A stretch of 64,000 nt of DNA from Edaphochlamys debaryana (GCA_016858145.1 JAEHOE010000080.1:496001-560000); one strand, 5' to 3'. Positions 11,953 through 23,514 are shown, counted from the stretch's first letter. A program made the numbers and translations. Notes: generated by a model not told the origin, from the sequence alone.

Positions 11953-12948
11953 CCTCGGGGCGGCGGCAGCAGGAGGGCGCCTGGGCTTGAAGAGAGTCTA
12001 GGGGGGCTACAGAGTGCGTGGGAGCTGGGCGCTGAGCGCAAGAGTATGCAGCAGCGTCGGGAACAGCAGCCGCGGTGCGCGAGGGGGGCTATATCGAGTC
12101 GCAATGCGCGAGACCGATGGGCCGTAGTGACGCAGCCGGCGAATCGCGCATTCCGGAGGCGGCGTTGGCGCTCAGCAAGGCTCAGCAGCACTGGGCTCCT
12201 GTGGCGGCTGCTCAGTGCTGTCATGGGGGCAAGCGGCAGACGGCGCCGCGCGCCGGAAAGAGCACGGGGCACGTGCCCCCCACCGCGACGCTCCTTCCCC
12301 GGACCCCGCCGCTCCCCGTCCTCCTTCCCTTCGTCTGCTGTAGCGCTTGTTACTCTTGCGGCGAGGGCGTGGCGGGGCTGCAGGCCTTCCCTCCAGTGCG
12401 TACCGGTTCTGCAGGAGCTAGTGAGGCCCATTCACGAGGGCTGTATGTGGCCGTAAGGGGCTGATGGCGGGGCAGCAGGACCGAGACTGCCATCCCTCCT
12501 AGGCCTTTACACTTGGCAGGGTCAGCCCTAAGACCGCCTGCCCAGTCTGCCCCGTCCCTCACCGACAACGTCTGCCTTCCCGGGGCCAACCTCGTGTCAC
12601 AGCGCAACTCATTACCAAACTTGATTGGGACCACTTGCAGCCTCACGCAACTTGCTAGCTTGTGGGCGCCGATGAATGCCAGCCCCCATGCATCATGCTC
12701 CTGCCCCATGCGCCCCCGGCCTCGTTCACCTATGCAGCATGCGTGCATCCTCCCGTGCACCCTTACTAGCAAGCACGGCAGCCCCTGGGCTCCAAGGGCC
12801 GGACCCATGCACGCATGCTTGCCTTGCCTTGCCTTCGCCCAGCACGCATGCTTGCCTTGCCTTGCCTTCGCCCAGCACGCATGCTTGCCTTGCCTTGCCT
12901 TCGCCCAGCCCCATGCTCCATCACGTCCTCCGTCCGTCCGCCCCCCCT
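11953..12948. other. spacer between cluster copies A and B, with a minisatellite
   Basis: Promoter and 5' flank of copy A plus 3' flank of copy B. No exon recognised. It contains a 33-bp tandem repeat near 12808-12909. Confidence 0.4.
12808..12909. repeat. 33-bp tandem repeat, about 3 copies
   Basis: Three copies of a 33-bp unit built around GCATGCTTGCCTTGCCTTGC followed by CTTCGCCCAGCAC. Direct, contiguous and nearly perfect. It lies just 3' of copy B and outside its coding exons. The absence of spacers excludes a CRISPR. Confidence 0.85.
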
Positions 12949-14537
12949 CTACTGCCTGGTCTCGTGCATCTCCTTGGGCAGCCCCGTGCGCTGCTGGTAG
13001 CTCTTGATCAGGTTGGCGGCCGCGGAGATGCCTGGGGGCGGCGGTGGGGAGAAGAGGCAAGGCAGCAGGGAGCTGATGGAAGGGACGTGACGCCACACGT
13101 TTGAGCCTTCCTAATCAATCATCACTCAAGACTCGGGACACGGCGCACGGGACACGGATGAACCCCAACCGTTGTCCGTAAGAACAAGGCCTCGCCGTTG
13201 ACCCCACGACCCTTTGCCCGGGCCCTCCCCGCTCCCCCCCGGCCCCCCCGCTCACCCCCCAGCGCCGACATGGCCACCGAGTATGCGTCCCCGGTGGCGC
13301 GGGCCGCGGGGATGGCGGTGGCCAGCAGCCCCGCGGAGGTGAGCGTGCCGATGTCGTAGCCCAGCTGGGGGTATCCCGTGATGACAAGGCGCCTGGGGGG
13401 CCGGGTGGGTGGGGTGAGGGGAGCGTGAGCCCGCTGGGTGTCCGTCTTCTTGGTAAGCGAGGCAGGAGGTTAGGGCTGAGGGTTCACCGGCAAGGCCGGG
13501 GCAGGGATGTGTCGGGGCATTCCGGCGCTGCCCGTGCTGCGTGCTCCCTCATCTTGTGAGTCCTGGACTCAGGCCTAAGGACCTGGCCATGCCCATGGCG
13601 ACCGACGACGAGGGAGGCGAGAGGCCGGCTATGCGGGAAGGCCCCGGACCTCTGCCCAGCTTCCCAGCTTGCCCCTCATCCCACAGTCTTTTAGCTGAGG
13701 GCGGGTCACAGCAAGGGCATTACCACGAGCGCGTGCAGCACCTAGGCCCCGCCCCACGCTGCCTCGCAGTAGCTGCCAGGGCACAGACCCCCGCACCCCC
13801 CGCCCTCCCCGGCCGCCTCCTCACCCGGCGAACAGGTAGGAGAGCGAGAAGAGCCCCGCGAAGCCCGCCACCCGGGGGTTGCGCATGGTGTTGTACGAGT
13901 AGAGCCCGGCGCCGGCGCCTGGGGGCGGGTTGGTGGGGGGTGGAGGTGGGCAAGGATGAGGCTGGGTGACGGGAGGCGGACTAGTACTGAACCCGACACA
14001 CACATGAGACCAGCCCTTCACACACGGCCTCCCCCCCCCTCCCCCTCACACGCCCCGCTCATGATGTAGTGCGGCCAGGGGTCCACGTGGGACGACAGGG
14101 TGGCCACGGGGGAGGCGGCGCGCTTGACGGCGTCCTGGGGGGGAGGCGGAAGGGGACGATGGAGAGGTGGGAGAAGTCAAGGAGGTGCAGGCCTGTCGCG
14201 GGGAGGGGGAGAGGGGAGTGGGGATGCGCGGGGGACGCGGCGGAGCGGGGCTCTCCGCTGACCAACGCGCGCGGGGCTGCCTTGCGCAGGCCGTTGTGTG
14301 CATCCCCAGCCCACGCCAGGCCTGCCCGGCGCTGTTCAAGCATCCGGGAGCTCCACCGATTGGGACGGAACCCCGTGAGCCGGGCGCGTTGGGCGGTCTC
14401 CAGGCCCTCGCCGCGCTCGACCTCGCGCACCCCCTCCCCCTCCGCACCTGGTCGCGGGGGATCTCGGTCTCGCTGGGCCGCGGGATGCGGTCCGGCAGCG
14501 GCGTGTTGGGCTTGGTGGGCATGTTGCTGCTCGACAT
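12949..14537 (-). CDS. small three-helix membrane protein, cluster copy B
   Basis: Five exons in phase: 14537..14448, 14134..14050, 13918..13825, 13392..13256, 13031..12949; 162 residues. It starts MSSSNMPTKPNTPLPD and has the conserved HYIMSGACAGAGLYSYNTMR and GYDIGTLTSAGLLATA, ending KSYQQRTGLPKEMHETRQ. Exons 2-4 match the lengths of copy A (85, 94, 137 bp). The hydrophobic segments are conserved and the N-terminus differs. Same unknown membrane protein family as copy A. Confidence 0.75.
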
Positions 14538-14608
14538 GGTGGGTGCGGCGCGGAGCTCGCGTGCGGCGGAGGCAGCTCCATCACGTCCTCCGTCCGTCCG
14601 CCCCCCCT

Positions 14609-16197
14609 CTACTGCCTGGTCTCGTGCATCTCCTTGGGCAGCCCCGTGCGCTGCTGGTAGCTCTTGATCAGGTTGGCGGCCGCGGAGATGCCTGGGGGCG
14701 GCGGTGGGGAGAAGAGGCAAGGCAGCAGGGAGCTGATGGAAGGGACGTGACGCCACACGTTTGAGCCTTCCTAATCAATCATCACTCAAGACTCGGGACA
14801 CGGCGCACGGGACACGGATGAACCCCAACCGTTGTCCGTAAGAACAAGGCCTCGCCGTTGACCCCACGACCCTTTGCCCGGGCCCTCCCCGCTCCCCCCC
14901 GGCCCCCCCGCTCACCCCCCAGCGCCGACATGGCCACCGAGTATGCGTCCCCGGTGGCGCGGGCCGCGGGGATGGCGGTGGCCAGCAGCCCCGCGGAGGT
15001 GAGCGTGCCGATGTCGTAGCCCAGCTGGGGGTATCCCGTGATGACAAGGCGCCTGGGGGGCCGGGTGGGTGGGGTGAGGGGAGCGTGAGCCCGCTGGGTG
15101 TCCGTCTTCTTGGTAAGCGAGGCAGGAGGTTAGGGCTGAGGGTTCACCGGCAAGGCCGGGGCAGGGATGTGTCGGGGCATTCCGGCGCTGCCCGTGCTGC
15201 GTGCTCCCTCATCTTGTGAGTCCTGGACTCAGGCCTAAGGACCTGGCCATGCCCATGGCGACCGACGACGAGGGAGGCGAGAGGCCGGCTATGCGGGAAG
15301 GCCCCGGACCTCTGCCCAGCTTCCCAGCTTGCCCCTCATCCCACAGTCTTTTAGCTGAGGGCGGGTCACAGCAAGGGCATTACCACGAGCGCGTGCAGCA
15401 CCTAGGCCCCGCCCCACGCTGCCTCGCAGTAGCTGCCAGGGCACAGACCCCCGCACCCCCCGCCCTCCCCGGCCGCCTCCTCACCCGGCGAACAGGTAGG
15501 AGAGCGAGAAGAGCCCCGCGAAGCCCGCCACCCGGGGGTTGCGCATGGTGTTGTACGAGTAGAGCCCGGCGCCGGCGCCTGGGGGCGGGTTGGTGGGGGG
15601 TGGAGGTGGGCAAGGATGAGGCTGGGTGACGGGAGGCGGACTAGTACTGAACCCGACACACACATGAGACCAGCCCTTCACACACGGCCTCCCCCCCCCT
15701 CCCCCTCACACGCCCCGCTCATGATGTAGTGCGGCCAGGGGTCCACGTGGGACGACAGGGTGGCCACGGGGGAGGCGGCGCGCTTGACGGCGTCCTGGGG
15801 GGGAGGCGGAAGGGGACGATGGAGAGGTGGGAGAAGTCAAGGAGGTGCAGGCCTGTCGCGGGGAGGGGGAGAGGGGAGTGGGGATGCGCGGGGGACGCGG
15901 CGGAGCGGGGCTCTCCGCTGACCAACGCGCGCGGGGCTGCCTTGCGCAGGCCGTTGTGTGCATCCCCAGCCCACGCCAGGCCTGCCCGGCGCTGTTCAAG
16001 CATCCGGGAGCTCCACCGATTGGGACGGAACCCCGTGAGCCGGGCGCGTTGGGCGGTCTCCAGGCCCTCGCCGCGCTCGACCTCGCGCACCCCCTCCCCC
16101 TCCGCACCTGGTCGCGGGGGATCTCGGTCTCGCTGGGCCGCGGGATGCGGTCCGGCAGCGGCGTGTTGGGCTTGGTGGGCATGTTGCTGCTCGACAT
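14609..16197 (-). CDS. small three-helix membrane protein, cluster copy C (duplicate of B)
   Basis: Exactly copy B shifted by 1,660 bp: exons 16197..16108, 15794..15710, 15578..15485, 15052..14916, 14691..14609. The protein is identical to copy B (162 residues). Beyond the duplicated unit, its upstream flank (16235 onward) differs from that of B, so regulation could differ slightly. If the duplication is real, both copies should be expressed. Confidence 0.72.
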
Positions 16198-16234
16198 GGT
16201 GGGTGCGGCGCGGAGCTCGCGTGCGGCGGAGGCA

Positions 16235-16880
16235 GGGGGCGCTGCGGGCTGCTGAGCGTGACGGCGGTGGCGAGGGCGCTGGAGCTAGGCTGTGGGGAAT
16301 GCGGGTGTAGCGCGGGGAGTGCAGGGAAATGCGGCGAGGCGGGGCGCGCGGGGCTTGAGTCGATTCCGAGCCGAGGTCGAGTGGCGTCAGGAGCGGACCC
16401 ACGGGGCCTTCGTGCCTTGCGCCTTCCCCTCCCCCTCCTTCCTGCTCCCCCCTCATGTTCTGTCGACCTTCGCTCCCCCTCCCCTCCCCTCGTTCCCTCC
16501 CCTCGTTCCCTTTGTCCTTTGGCCATCTCCTCTCATGCCCTGTCCTTGCCATCCCCTCTCATGCCCTGTCCTGCCCTGCGCTGCCCCCATCAATCGACTC
16601 TTGCCGGAAGAAGGACCTTTGCAGCGGCATCCTTGCTCCTTCCCTTCGTCTCTGGCGCCCCCACCCAACCGGCTCTATCAGGCGCCCAGCCCCTGCTCCT
16701 GCTGCTGCTCCTGTCCAGGTGCACTGCCCTCAGCCCCAGCCCTCCACGCGCCTGCTCCTAGTGCTGGCCCCGACCCGCCTTCGCCCGCACCTCCCAGAGC
16801 CCTTTCTTGACACCCTGCTGCTGCTCCTGCCCTGCCCTGCTTCTGCAGGCCCAGGCAGCCCGCCCAGCCAGTCCCCCGCG
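16235..16880. other. spacer between copies C and D
   Basis: C/T-rich DNA with short CCCTC and CATGCCCTGTCC repeats around 16480-16570. It holds the upstream flank of copy C and the 3' flank of copy D. No exon seen. Confidence 0.35.
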
Positions 16881-17901
16881 CTACTTGGCGCCCTGCTCCC
16901 GCTCCTGCTGCCCCTGCCTCCTCAGCAGGTAGCTCTTGAGGAAGTTGGCGTACATGGACAGGCCTGTGGGGGGGTGGGGGGGTGCGGAGGGCAGAAGGAC
17001 GGGGAGGAGGGCTCAAGCCGAGCCAGGCGGTCTGAGCCTGCTCACCACCCGTACCGCAGATTCCCCACGAGCCCCGGCCACACAACCCTGTAACACAACC
17101 GCCCTCCTGCCACCCTCCCCCTCCCCACCTCAGCCCCATCCCTCCCTCCTTCCCCTGTCCCCTCCCCCCCCACCTCCCGCTGCGCTCATGGCCACTGCGT
17201 AGGGCGCATCGAACGTGGCCCGGGCCGTGGGCACCGCCGCCCCCAGCAGCCCCAGCGACAGCACCGTGCCCAGGTCGTGGCCAAGGCGGGGGTGGCCGCC
17301 GGCCACCAGGCCCCTGGGGGGGGAGGACGGTGCGTGGAGGGACGCGGGGGAAATCGGGGCCGGGCTCTGAGGGCGGTGCATGGGGACGGCGAGAGCAGAA
17401 TGCTCGGCACTACCTCACCCGGCGAACAGGTAGGCTAGGGAGAAGGCCCCCGCAGAGGCGGCTACGCGGGGGTCCCGGACGTGGATGCGGGCGTAGCCGG
17501 AGCCGCCGGCGCCTGGGGGCCAGGTGCCACATGCAGCAGCCGAGCGGGGGGGTTGCAGGCAGGCTGGTTGGTGGGCCCTCCGGTGCCCCTTCTTGGCTCT
17601 CCCGCTGCCCCACTCCTGCCGCCTCCGCCCGCTCACACGCTGCCCCCATCGCCCAGTTGGCCCAGGGCCCCACGGGCACGTGCAACTCGGAGGGGGCCAG
17701 GAGCTCTTGGGGGGAGGGCACGCGCGCGGCGGGGGGCAGGCGCCGGTCGGGGTCGGGGGAGGGCACGCGCGCGGCGGGGGGCAGGCGCCGGTCGGGGTCG
17801 GGGGAGGGCACGCGCGCGGCGGGGGGCAGGCGCCGGTCGGGGTCGGGGGAGGGCACGCGCGCGGCGGGGGGCAGGCGCCGGTCGGGGTCGGGGGAGGGCA
17901 T
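16881..17901 (-). CDS. diverged membrane-protein paralogue, cluster copy D
   Basis: Four exons in phase: 17901..17637, 17512..17419, 17313..17174, 16963..16881; 193 residues. The last three exons align with exons 3-5 of copies A-C: DPRVAASAGAFSLAYLFAG, then GHDLGTVLSLGLLGAA and YAVAMSAAGG, then LSMYANFLKSYLLRR. The first exon corresponds to exons 1 and 2 of the others fused, so one intron is missing here. It contains a repeated SPDPDRRLPPAARVP unit before VGPWANWAMGAAC. The C-terminus is Gln/Glu-rich (RQGQQEREQGAK). Same family, older divergence. Confidence 0.68.
17700..17900. repeat. in-frame 45-bp coding minisatellite in copy D
   Basis: About four tandem 45-bp units (GGCACGCGCGCGGCGGGGGG followed by CAGGCGCCGG...). 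On the minus strand they encode a 15-residue unit, SPDPDRRLPPAARVP. The length is a multiple of three, so copy-number change keeps the frame. The repeats begin right after the initiator Met. Confidence 0.85.
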
Positions 17902-18549
17902 GTGTGTGGTGGCTGTGAAGGGTTGCAGTGGCGTGTGGAGGGCTGGCGAGGCTGCAAGTGGGTGTCTCGCAGCTGTGCGGTTGCGCGTGGAGAGTGTATA
18001 AGCGAATGGCAAGGATGGAACAGTTAAAGAAGACGGGGGTTGCCGGACCGCGGGCCATGACTCGGCTGGCGACGACCCGGCGCCTCAGACGCTACGCGTC
18101 TGTAATCGCTTGGTGGCGCTTGGCGCAGCACTTCCTACGCGACGCGCCTGCCCGGAGCGGGTTCAGCAGTCTGGCCGCTCGCGAGTCACCGCCGCGCCGC
18201 AAAGCGGGGGCGCTGCCGCCGCCCACGCCGGCGCCATGCGCATCTCCGCGTCCCCCGAGGTCCGTTGATCCGCTTGCCTCCTCCGTTCCTCCCCCAAGCC
18301 CCATCGGGATTCCACCATGACCACCCAGTGCCACCGGGCACACCAGGCAACCCGGCGAGCCTCCCCCAACGCACGCACTCAGCTACTCCCGTAAGCCTAC
18401 CCTCTGCAGCCTCCGTACCCCTCAACCGCCGCCCACGTCCCTAAATCGCCCCTAGGTCGGCCCCCCCCATCCCCCAGCACACGCTCTCCAGCCACAGCTG
18501 CCCGGCCCCAGCGCTGCCCTGCTGTCCTACCCGCTTTCTCACGGCCGCC
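17902..18549. other. spacer: promoter of copy D and 3' flank of coiled-coil gene
   Basis: No exon recognised. Contains the upstream region of copy D and the 3' UTR of the next minus-strand gene. Confidence 0.35.
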
Positions 18550-20279
18550 TCAGTAGCCCCAGTCCTCCACGGGGGCCAGGTCGTCCTCCAGCGCGCCCTC
18601 CTCCCCGCGGACCCCGTTCTTGCGGTTGCGACCGATGAGGATGTAGCCCTCCAGCTGGGGGAGGATCGAGGGGTGTGGTGTAGAAGAGTCAAGGGCCGGT
18701 GGGGCCAGGGCAGGGCGGAGGCAAAGTCAGCTAGCCACTCTTGCACTAACCCGCCAGGCATGCTGCCCTTCCCGCGGGGCAGGTAGCTGCACCCAACCAC
18801 CAGTACGATCCCCTTTCCCCCAGGGCTTTTGCACCTGCTCGTTGGCCTCGTTCAGCTGCCGGCGCAGGATGTTCAGCTCGCGCTGAGAGGGGGTAGGGAA
18901 GGGCATGAGTGCAGACCGCAAGAGCAGGGCGGAGAGGCGTCAGAAGTGAGCACCGAGTGGGGTACCGGTATGGCCGTATGGGCCCAGACAGGAGGTTCCG
19001 GCCCAACACAAGGTCCGGCTGTCAAGGGCCCCCCTCCCTGTCCGTGCCCTCGGGCCCACCTGCATGAGCTCGTTGGCGCTCCTGCTGAGCCCCAGCTCCC
19101 CCTGCGTGCTCTCCAGGTGCGCCCGCGTCAGGGCCAGGTCCGAGGTGGCGCTGTTGAGCTGCGTGCGGGCGGCGCGCAGCTCGGTCTCAGACACCGACAG
19201 GTTGGACCTGCGGGCAGGCAGGAAGGCAGGGGTTTAAAGACAGGGAGGCGGGAACGGGCAGGGGCTGAGGTGGGAGGAGTAAGCGGGCCAGACGAGCGTG
19301 CTAGACTCGCGTGGAGCTGGGCGTGGAGTGCGGAGGGGTGCCGTCCGTGGGGGGTATGTGGGCTCCCGCAAGGGCAGGGCCTTCAGCAGGAGCCATGCTT
19401 GGGTCTGCGGACCCCAGCACCAGCACCAGCGTGCCCCTCCCCCGACCCACATGGTCGCCTCCACCCGTGAGGCGGCCTGCTTGCAAGCCTCCCGCGCCGC
19501 CTCCAGCTCCTGCTTGATGCGCTCAATCTCCGCTGCTCGCACTTCCTGAAGCATGAACAGGAGGGGAGGAATGAGGAGCTCCATAAGAGCCTACTCAGAG
19601 CGCTGAGTGGCGCCTGTTTGACTTCATGCACCCGGGCTGACCACACCCCATTATGCCCCTCCTCCGAGCCTACCCGCTCCCGGCGCCGCTGCTCAGCCTG
19701 CTGGTCCAGCGCCTGCTCCTTGGCGGACAGTTTCTCGCACAGCGCCTCCACGCTCCTGAGTTGCTCTGGAGCGGGGGGGGGAGGCAGAGGCCGGTGCAGA
19801 GGTTTGCGCGGGTAGCGTGTGCCTGTGCCGACTTTGGGGGAAAAGCTAGGGGCGGTCCCTCTGTACCGGTGTACGGTCCGCCTCCTCTGCTACAACGTCA
19901 AGAGACGTCTCAGGACTGCGGTGGCCTCCGCAACGGCCTTCAGCAGGCTTGGAGAGAGCGCTCCCAAGGGGCGACGATTCAACTCACGGGTTGCGGCACG
20001 AAGCTCTTTCTGTTGCCGTGCAAGTCCACGAAACAGGAAGCCTAATCCCGCGGCACACGCAGCTCCAGCGAGAAGGAAGACTGGTGCGCCAGAGCGCGAT
20101 GCCGAGCGATTCCGGCCAGCCACTTCACGCGAGCTCCGGCCGGACGTGGATGCCTCGCTGTAATGCTGAGCAGCCTGCACGTCGCGGACGCTGGCCTCCG
20201 CTGTCTGCGATACGTCGCTGGCACCATCTGTCGATGCTGAGACCGAGGGCTCGGGAACCGCGGCAGCTGTGGTCTCCAT
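18550..20279 (-). CDS. membrane-anchored coiled-coil protein
   Basis: Family not recognised. The ATG at 20279 starts METTAAAVPEPSVSAS. Residues 1-60 are Ser/Thr/Ala-rich, then RSGAPVFLLAGAACAAGLGFLF is a single transmembrane helix near residue 70, followed by a basic stretch. Later exons (about 19768..19675, 19547..19470, 19207..19061, 18887..18838, 18655..18550) are heptad-rich: EALCEKLSAKEQALDQQAEQ, AEIERIKQELEAAREACKQA, TELRAARTQLNSATSDLALT, ELNILRRQLNEANEQ. The C-terminus is LEGYILIGRNRKNGVR... ending VEDWGY. The exon 1 donor (near 19900) is not certain. The layout (N-terminal anchor plus long coiled coil) resembles organelle-membrane tethering proteins. Localisation is inference. Confidence 0.65.
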
Positions 20280-20813
20280 GTTCAATCTGAAATTATGGTA
20301 TTGCTAGCAGCAAACGGCGCGACGGTGTCTGGCAAAAAGCCAAAGCTTCGATCAAGCTTTGCCAAGCCAAGCTCAAAAAGGTCGTTCAAACACGCCCCGA
20401 TCCACGACCCTTCCGCCTGGTCCACGCAACGCCGAAGCAAGTCAGCTGCCCTACCGGACAAGCTCCATTGCCCACCACCTAGGCCACCTCTCGCCATGCC
20501 CTGAAGCGCGCCCACCTTGACGTCAACCTGCTGGCGCTAGAGCCTGGTTCCACCCTCCTGCTGTTCCCGCCTCCCCGGGGTCCTCACAGTGCAGTCAATC
20601 ACTCAAGCGAGGCCTTTTGACACGACTTCGTCCATGCATCAAGAGCACGGACCAACACCATAACATACCCCGTGTCAGAAGCTGCCTCAAGCAGTCCCAA
20701 GCCGCCATGGGCATCGCCTCAGCTGTCTCCAATCCCCAACCCTCCGCACTCCATAACTAACCTCCCCAACCCTCCCCAACCCGCGCACACGGCTGCCAGC
20801 CTCCTCCCGCTGC

Positions 20814-21608
20814 CTACTTGCCAATGTTGACGGCCCCCAGCCGCCGCACCAGCGAGGGCGACTGGCTGATGAGCTCGCGCAGCTGGTTGTCCGTGTCCTT
20901 CAGCTTGGCGTCCACGGCGTCGCGCGCGGCCTTGATCTTGGCGGCCTCCGCATCCAGTGCGGCCAGGCGCCCCTCCAGGTCCTGCACCATCTCCGCCTTG
21001 GGGCTGCAAAAGTAGCTGCGGGGAAGGAGCGCAAGGGTGGAAAGGTGAGAGAGAAGAGATGCAATCCTGATGAGGCAGGCTTAACTCCAGCAGGCCACAC
21101 CCCCCTAGCCGTTAAGCACGTGCTGCACGTCCCCTTTTGCGCACCCCCTAATGTGCAGCACCAGCCCCCTGCAGCTGCAGCCGCTCTCAGGACCCAAACG
21201 ACGCTCATCTGCCGGCCGTGACACCAGCTGCACCCCACCCTTTCCCCCACCTTTCCCCCCACCTTTCCCCGCTCCCCCGGCCTTTCCCCAGTCGCCACCT
21301 CCCGACTCACGCTCGCCCAACACTCCTGTACATGACGGTCTGGTCGGGCATGGCTGCAAGCTCCGTTTTCGTCAGGGTCGTCTTCTGACGCTGGATGCTG
21401 CAGATGCGCTCTTGTTGCTGAATCTGTTGGTCATGCGTAAGGAGGCCAGGCAGTGAGGGGGCGTTGCAGCCACCGTGGCCCGAGGGCCAGCGCTTGCGTC
21501 TGCAAAACGCACCCTGTTCGAAGCATCCGCCTGGTTCAGGATGGTTTGCTGCAGCTCCTCAAAGTCCTGCAGCACCTTCTCCTCGCCGTCCTCCAGCCTG
21601 GCAGCCAT
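20814..21608 (-). CDS. PFD1: prefoldin subunit 1
   Basis: Beta-type subunit of the cytosolic prefoldin chaperone that passes nascent actin and tubulin to the CCT chaperonin. Three exons in phase: 21608..21513, 21423..21311, 21015..20814; 136 residues, within the family's usual length. Exon 1 is a helix with EKVLQDFEELQQTILNQ. Exon 2 carries the second part of the first coiled coil and the hairpin region TELAAMPDQTVMYRSVGRA. Exon 3 completes the beta-hairpin (YFCSPKAEMVQDLEGRL) and gives the C-terminal coiled coil, which ends VRRLGAVNIGK. The M-Y-x-x-V-G-R motif across the hairpin is characteristic of subunit 1. Head-to-head with the complex I gene. Confidence 0.88.
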
Positions 21609-22248
21609 CTGTTAAAGGGGGGAGCGGCGGCGGGGTGCCGCACAGGCGCCGGGGAGCGCGTGTGTGTATGGCGCGGGAAGGGAGCGCCGACTGCCCGGCG
21701 GTCCCGGCGCGCCCAGAAGCAGTCCTTGCAGCCAGCTAGCCTGGTTCATAGCTCAGTGCCCTCTCACGCCTTGATCAAGCAAGGCTGGCCGCATACCTTG
21801 CGTTGCTGTTCCGCACAGAAGCCCGCGCCCTCGGTGTGGAGAGCTCGGCTGTCTGCTGCACCGCTGATCTAGCGTGTCAGCAGCACCGACAGCAGCTAGG
21901 ACGCTAGTAGCGTCGTTCCGGCAGCGTGAGAGCGGCAAAGGAGCGCCGAATGGGCAGATGCGTGCTGGGCAGCTTGTAGCCTTAGGCGGTGGATTTTCTG
22001 AGCTAGCTGGTGGTAACCGAATGAAACACAGCTGTGTTTGGCCGCTGCAAGTGCACTGAGGCGCACTGCATGAGGCCGTACTCGTGCGCGTTGGGCGAGC
22101 AGGGCCCTCAGCTGCTTTACTGCTGCTGCGTTCCTAGTCCGGCTCAGACTTTTTCCTGACTGGGACCTCGCGTTCGAGGGCGTCACGGTCTGCCATCACG
22201 CGTCTTTTGCGCAGCGCTTAGCGGCTAGCAGAGTTCGAGCGAGCAGCC
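21609..22248. promoter_or_regulatory. divergent intergenic region, PFD1 / NDUFB2
   Basis: 640 bp between divergent starts. No exon. Lower-GC patches occur around 21780-22180. It must hold promoters for both genes. Confidence 0.45.
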
Positions 22249-23514
22249 ATGCTGCGTCAGGCGTCGAAGCTTGCTGCTGGCGCTCTGCGGAGCTCGGCTG
22301 AGGCCAGCACTCAGCAAGTCCGGCGAATGGGTGGGTTAGCTGCTCCCCGCGAAGGCTTTTGCTCCAGCGCTCCGTGGCCTTGACCTCGCAACTTGTCCAT
22401 GCACTGCAGCTGGCGGTGGCGAGAACATGATTCACCGGACTTACAACGGCAAGCCGGTGCCCCCGGAGCTGCAGGGCCCCGACTATGTCACCTACGCGGG
22501 TGCCACGATTAAGAAGGAGTTCCACGCCTTCGACACCATTCTGTCGAAGGTTATTGGCGCCGGCGCCGTGTGAGCAGCGGGGTGCCGCTTCAGGGTAGCG
22601 CAAGCGCGGGGGGGGGGGGGGCACAGGGTTTGGGTGCGGGCTGCCACGCCTGGCGTCTGAGCCTCAGCGGCCTCAGGCGGGGCAGCTCAGCGCTCTCAAC
22701 CACGGCGGGGCCCTCGCGCGTTCCACCTATCAATGCTCTGACCCAGCACGGCTTGTAATCCTGCAAGGGCGGGGCTGGTGCTTGCAGCGGGCCAGCACCG
22801 GCCTGCGCCAACGGCAGGCTGACGCCCGTCCTTCGCGCCCCTCCTTGCCTCAGGTTCACGTGCCTGTACCACTTCCGCCTCAACGCGGAGGAGCACTGGG
22901 TGGGTGGGGGGGCTGCCGAGCCAATGGGCGGGGCGTGGGTGGGCTCCCTCATGGGTCATGGCCAAATGACCCTCTGCCCCGGACCAAGGGTCTGGACCGA
23001 GGGGCCGGGGATGGCAGCCTCGGGCGGGTGCCTGGCCTGGCTGGTTCGGACGGGTACTGGCTCTCTAGCATGGAACTGCTTGGGGCGCGCGAACCGTTAT
23101 GGAGAGGAGCGAAGACCCTGAGGGCCGGCTCAGGGTTTTCAGGGCAGGCGGTACGCCGTGCACATGCCTTGGAGCGGATGAGGGCTGTATGGGCTCGCGG
23201 ACTGGGCTGAAGGATGGGGCGTCAGCGTGCGGAAGGCCCCAGGCATCGCAGGCAAATACCCCACGGCACCAGCCCCTCGCAGCCCTGGAGTGGCTGCCGT
23301 CAGCGGGCCCGACGCTCCCAGACGCTCCCAGATGCTCGCCTGGGCGTGAGCGCACGCGTCCCCCTGTGCCCCGACTCCCCCGCCCCTTCCCTCCCCCTTA
23401 CCTTCCCTCCTCCCCCCGCAGCACGGGGACATCTACTTCTTCGAGAAGGACGTGCAGCAGAACGGCTGGGAGGACGAGGGCCACGGCCACGGCCACGGCC
23501 ACGCGCACCACTAG
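22249..23514 (+). CDS. NDUFB2: mitochondrial complex I AGGG-type subunit (NDUFB2-like)
   Basis: Small membrane-arm accessory subunit of NADH:ubiquinone oxidoreductase. Four exons in phase: 22249..22330, 22410..22569, 22854..22899, 23422..23514; 126 residues. Residues 1-27 (MLRQASKLAAGALRSSAEAS...QVRRM) are a typical mitochondrial presequence ending in an RRM cleavage-like site. The mature part begins AGGGEN, the motif that names the subunit. A hydrophobic stretch (TILSKVIGAGAVFTCLYHFR) forms the single membrane helix. The C-terminus is GWEDEGHGHGHGHAHH, like the His-rich tails of plant AGGG subunits. Assignment rests on motif order and size, not overall similarity. Alternative: another small mitochondrial membrane protein with a His tail. 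Confidence 0.68.

Larger units (their letters stand above)
12915..16234. repeat. recent tandem duplication, 2 x 1,660 bp
   Basis: 12915-14574 and 14575-16234 are direct repeats with a period of 1,660 bp. Every exon, intron and derived open frame I compared is the same in both. Each unit carries one complete gene (copies B and C) with its promoter. The junction at 14574/14575 joins the 5' flank of B to the 3' flank of C. Identity extending into introns indicates a very recent event, gene conversion, or possibly an assembly duplication. Confidence 0.9.

Noticed and set aside
12808..12909. CRISPR-like repeat
   Set aside because: Contiguous 33-bp repeats without spacers in a eukaryotic spacer region: a minisatellite. 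The same applies to the 45-bp repeat at 17700-17900.
20282..20515. 77-residue minus-strand frame just upstream of the coiled-coil gene
   Set aside because: Ends immediately before the ATG at 20279 and probably belongs to the 5' UTR. The protein-like look is not backed by a splice model.
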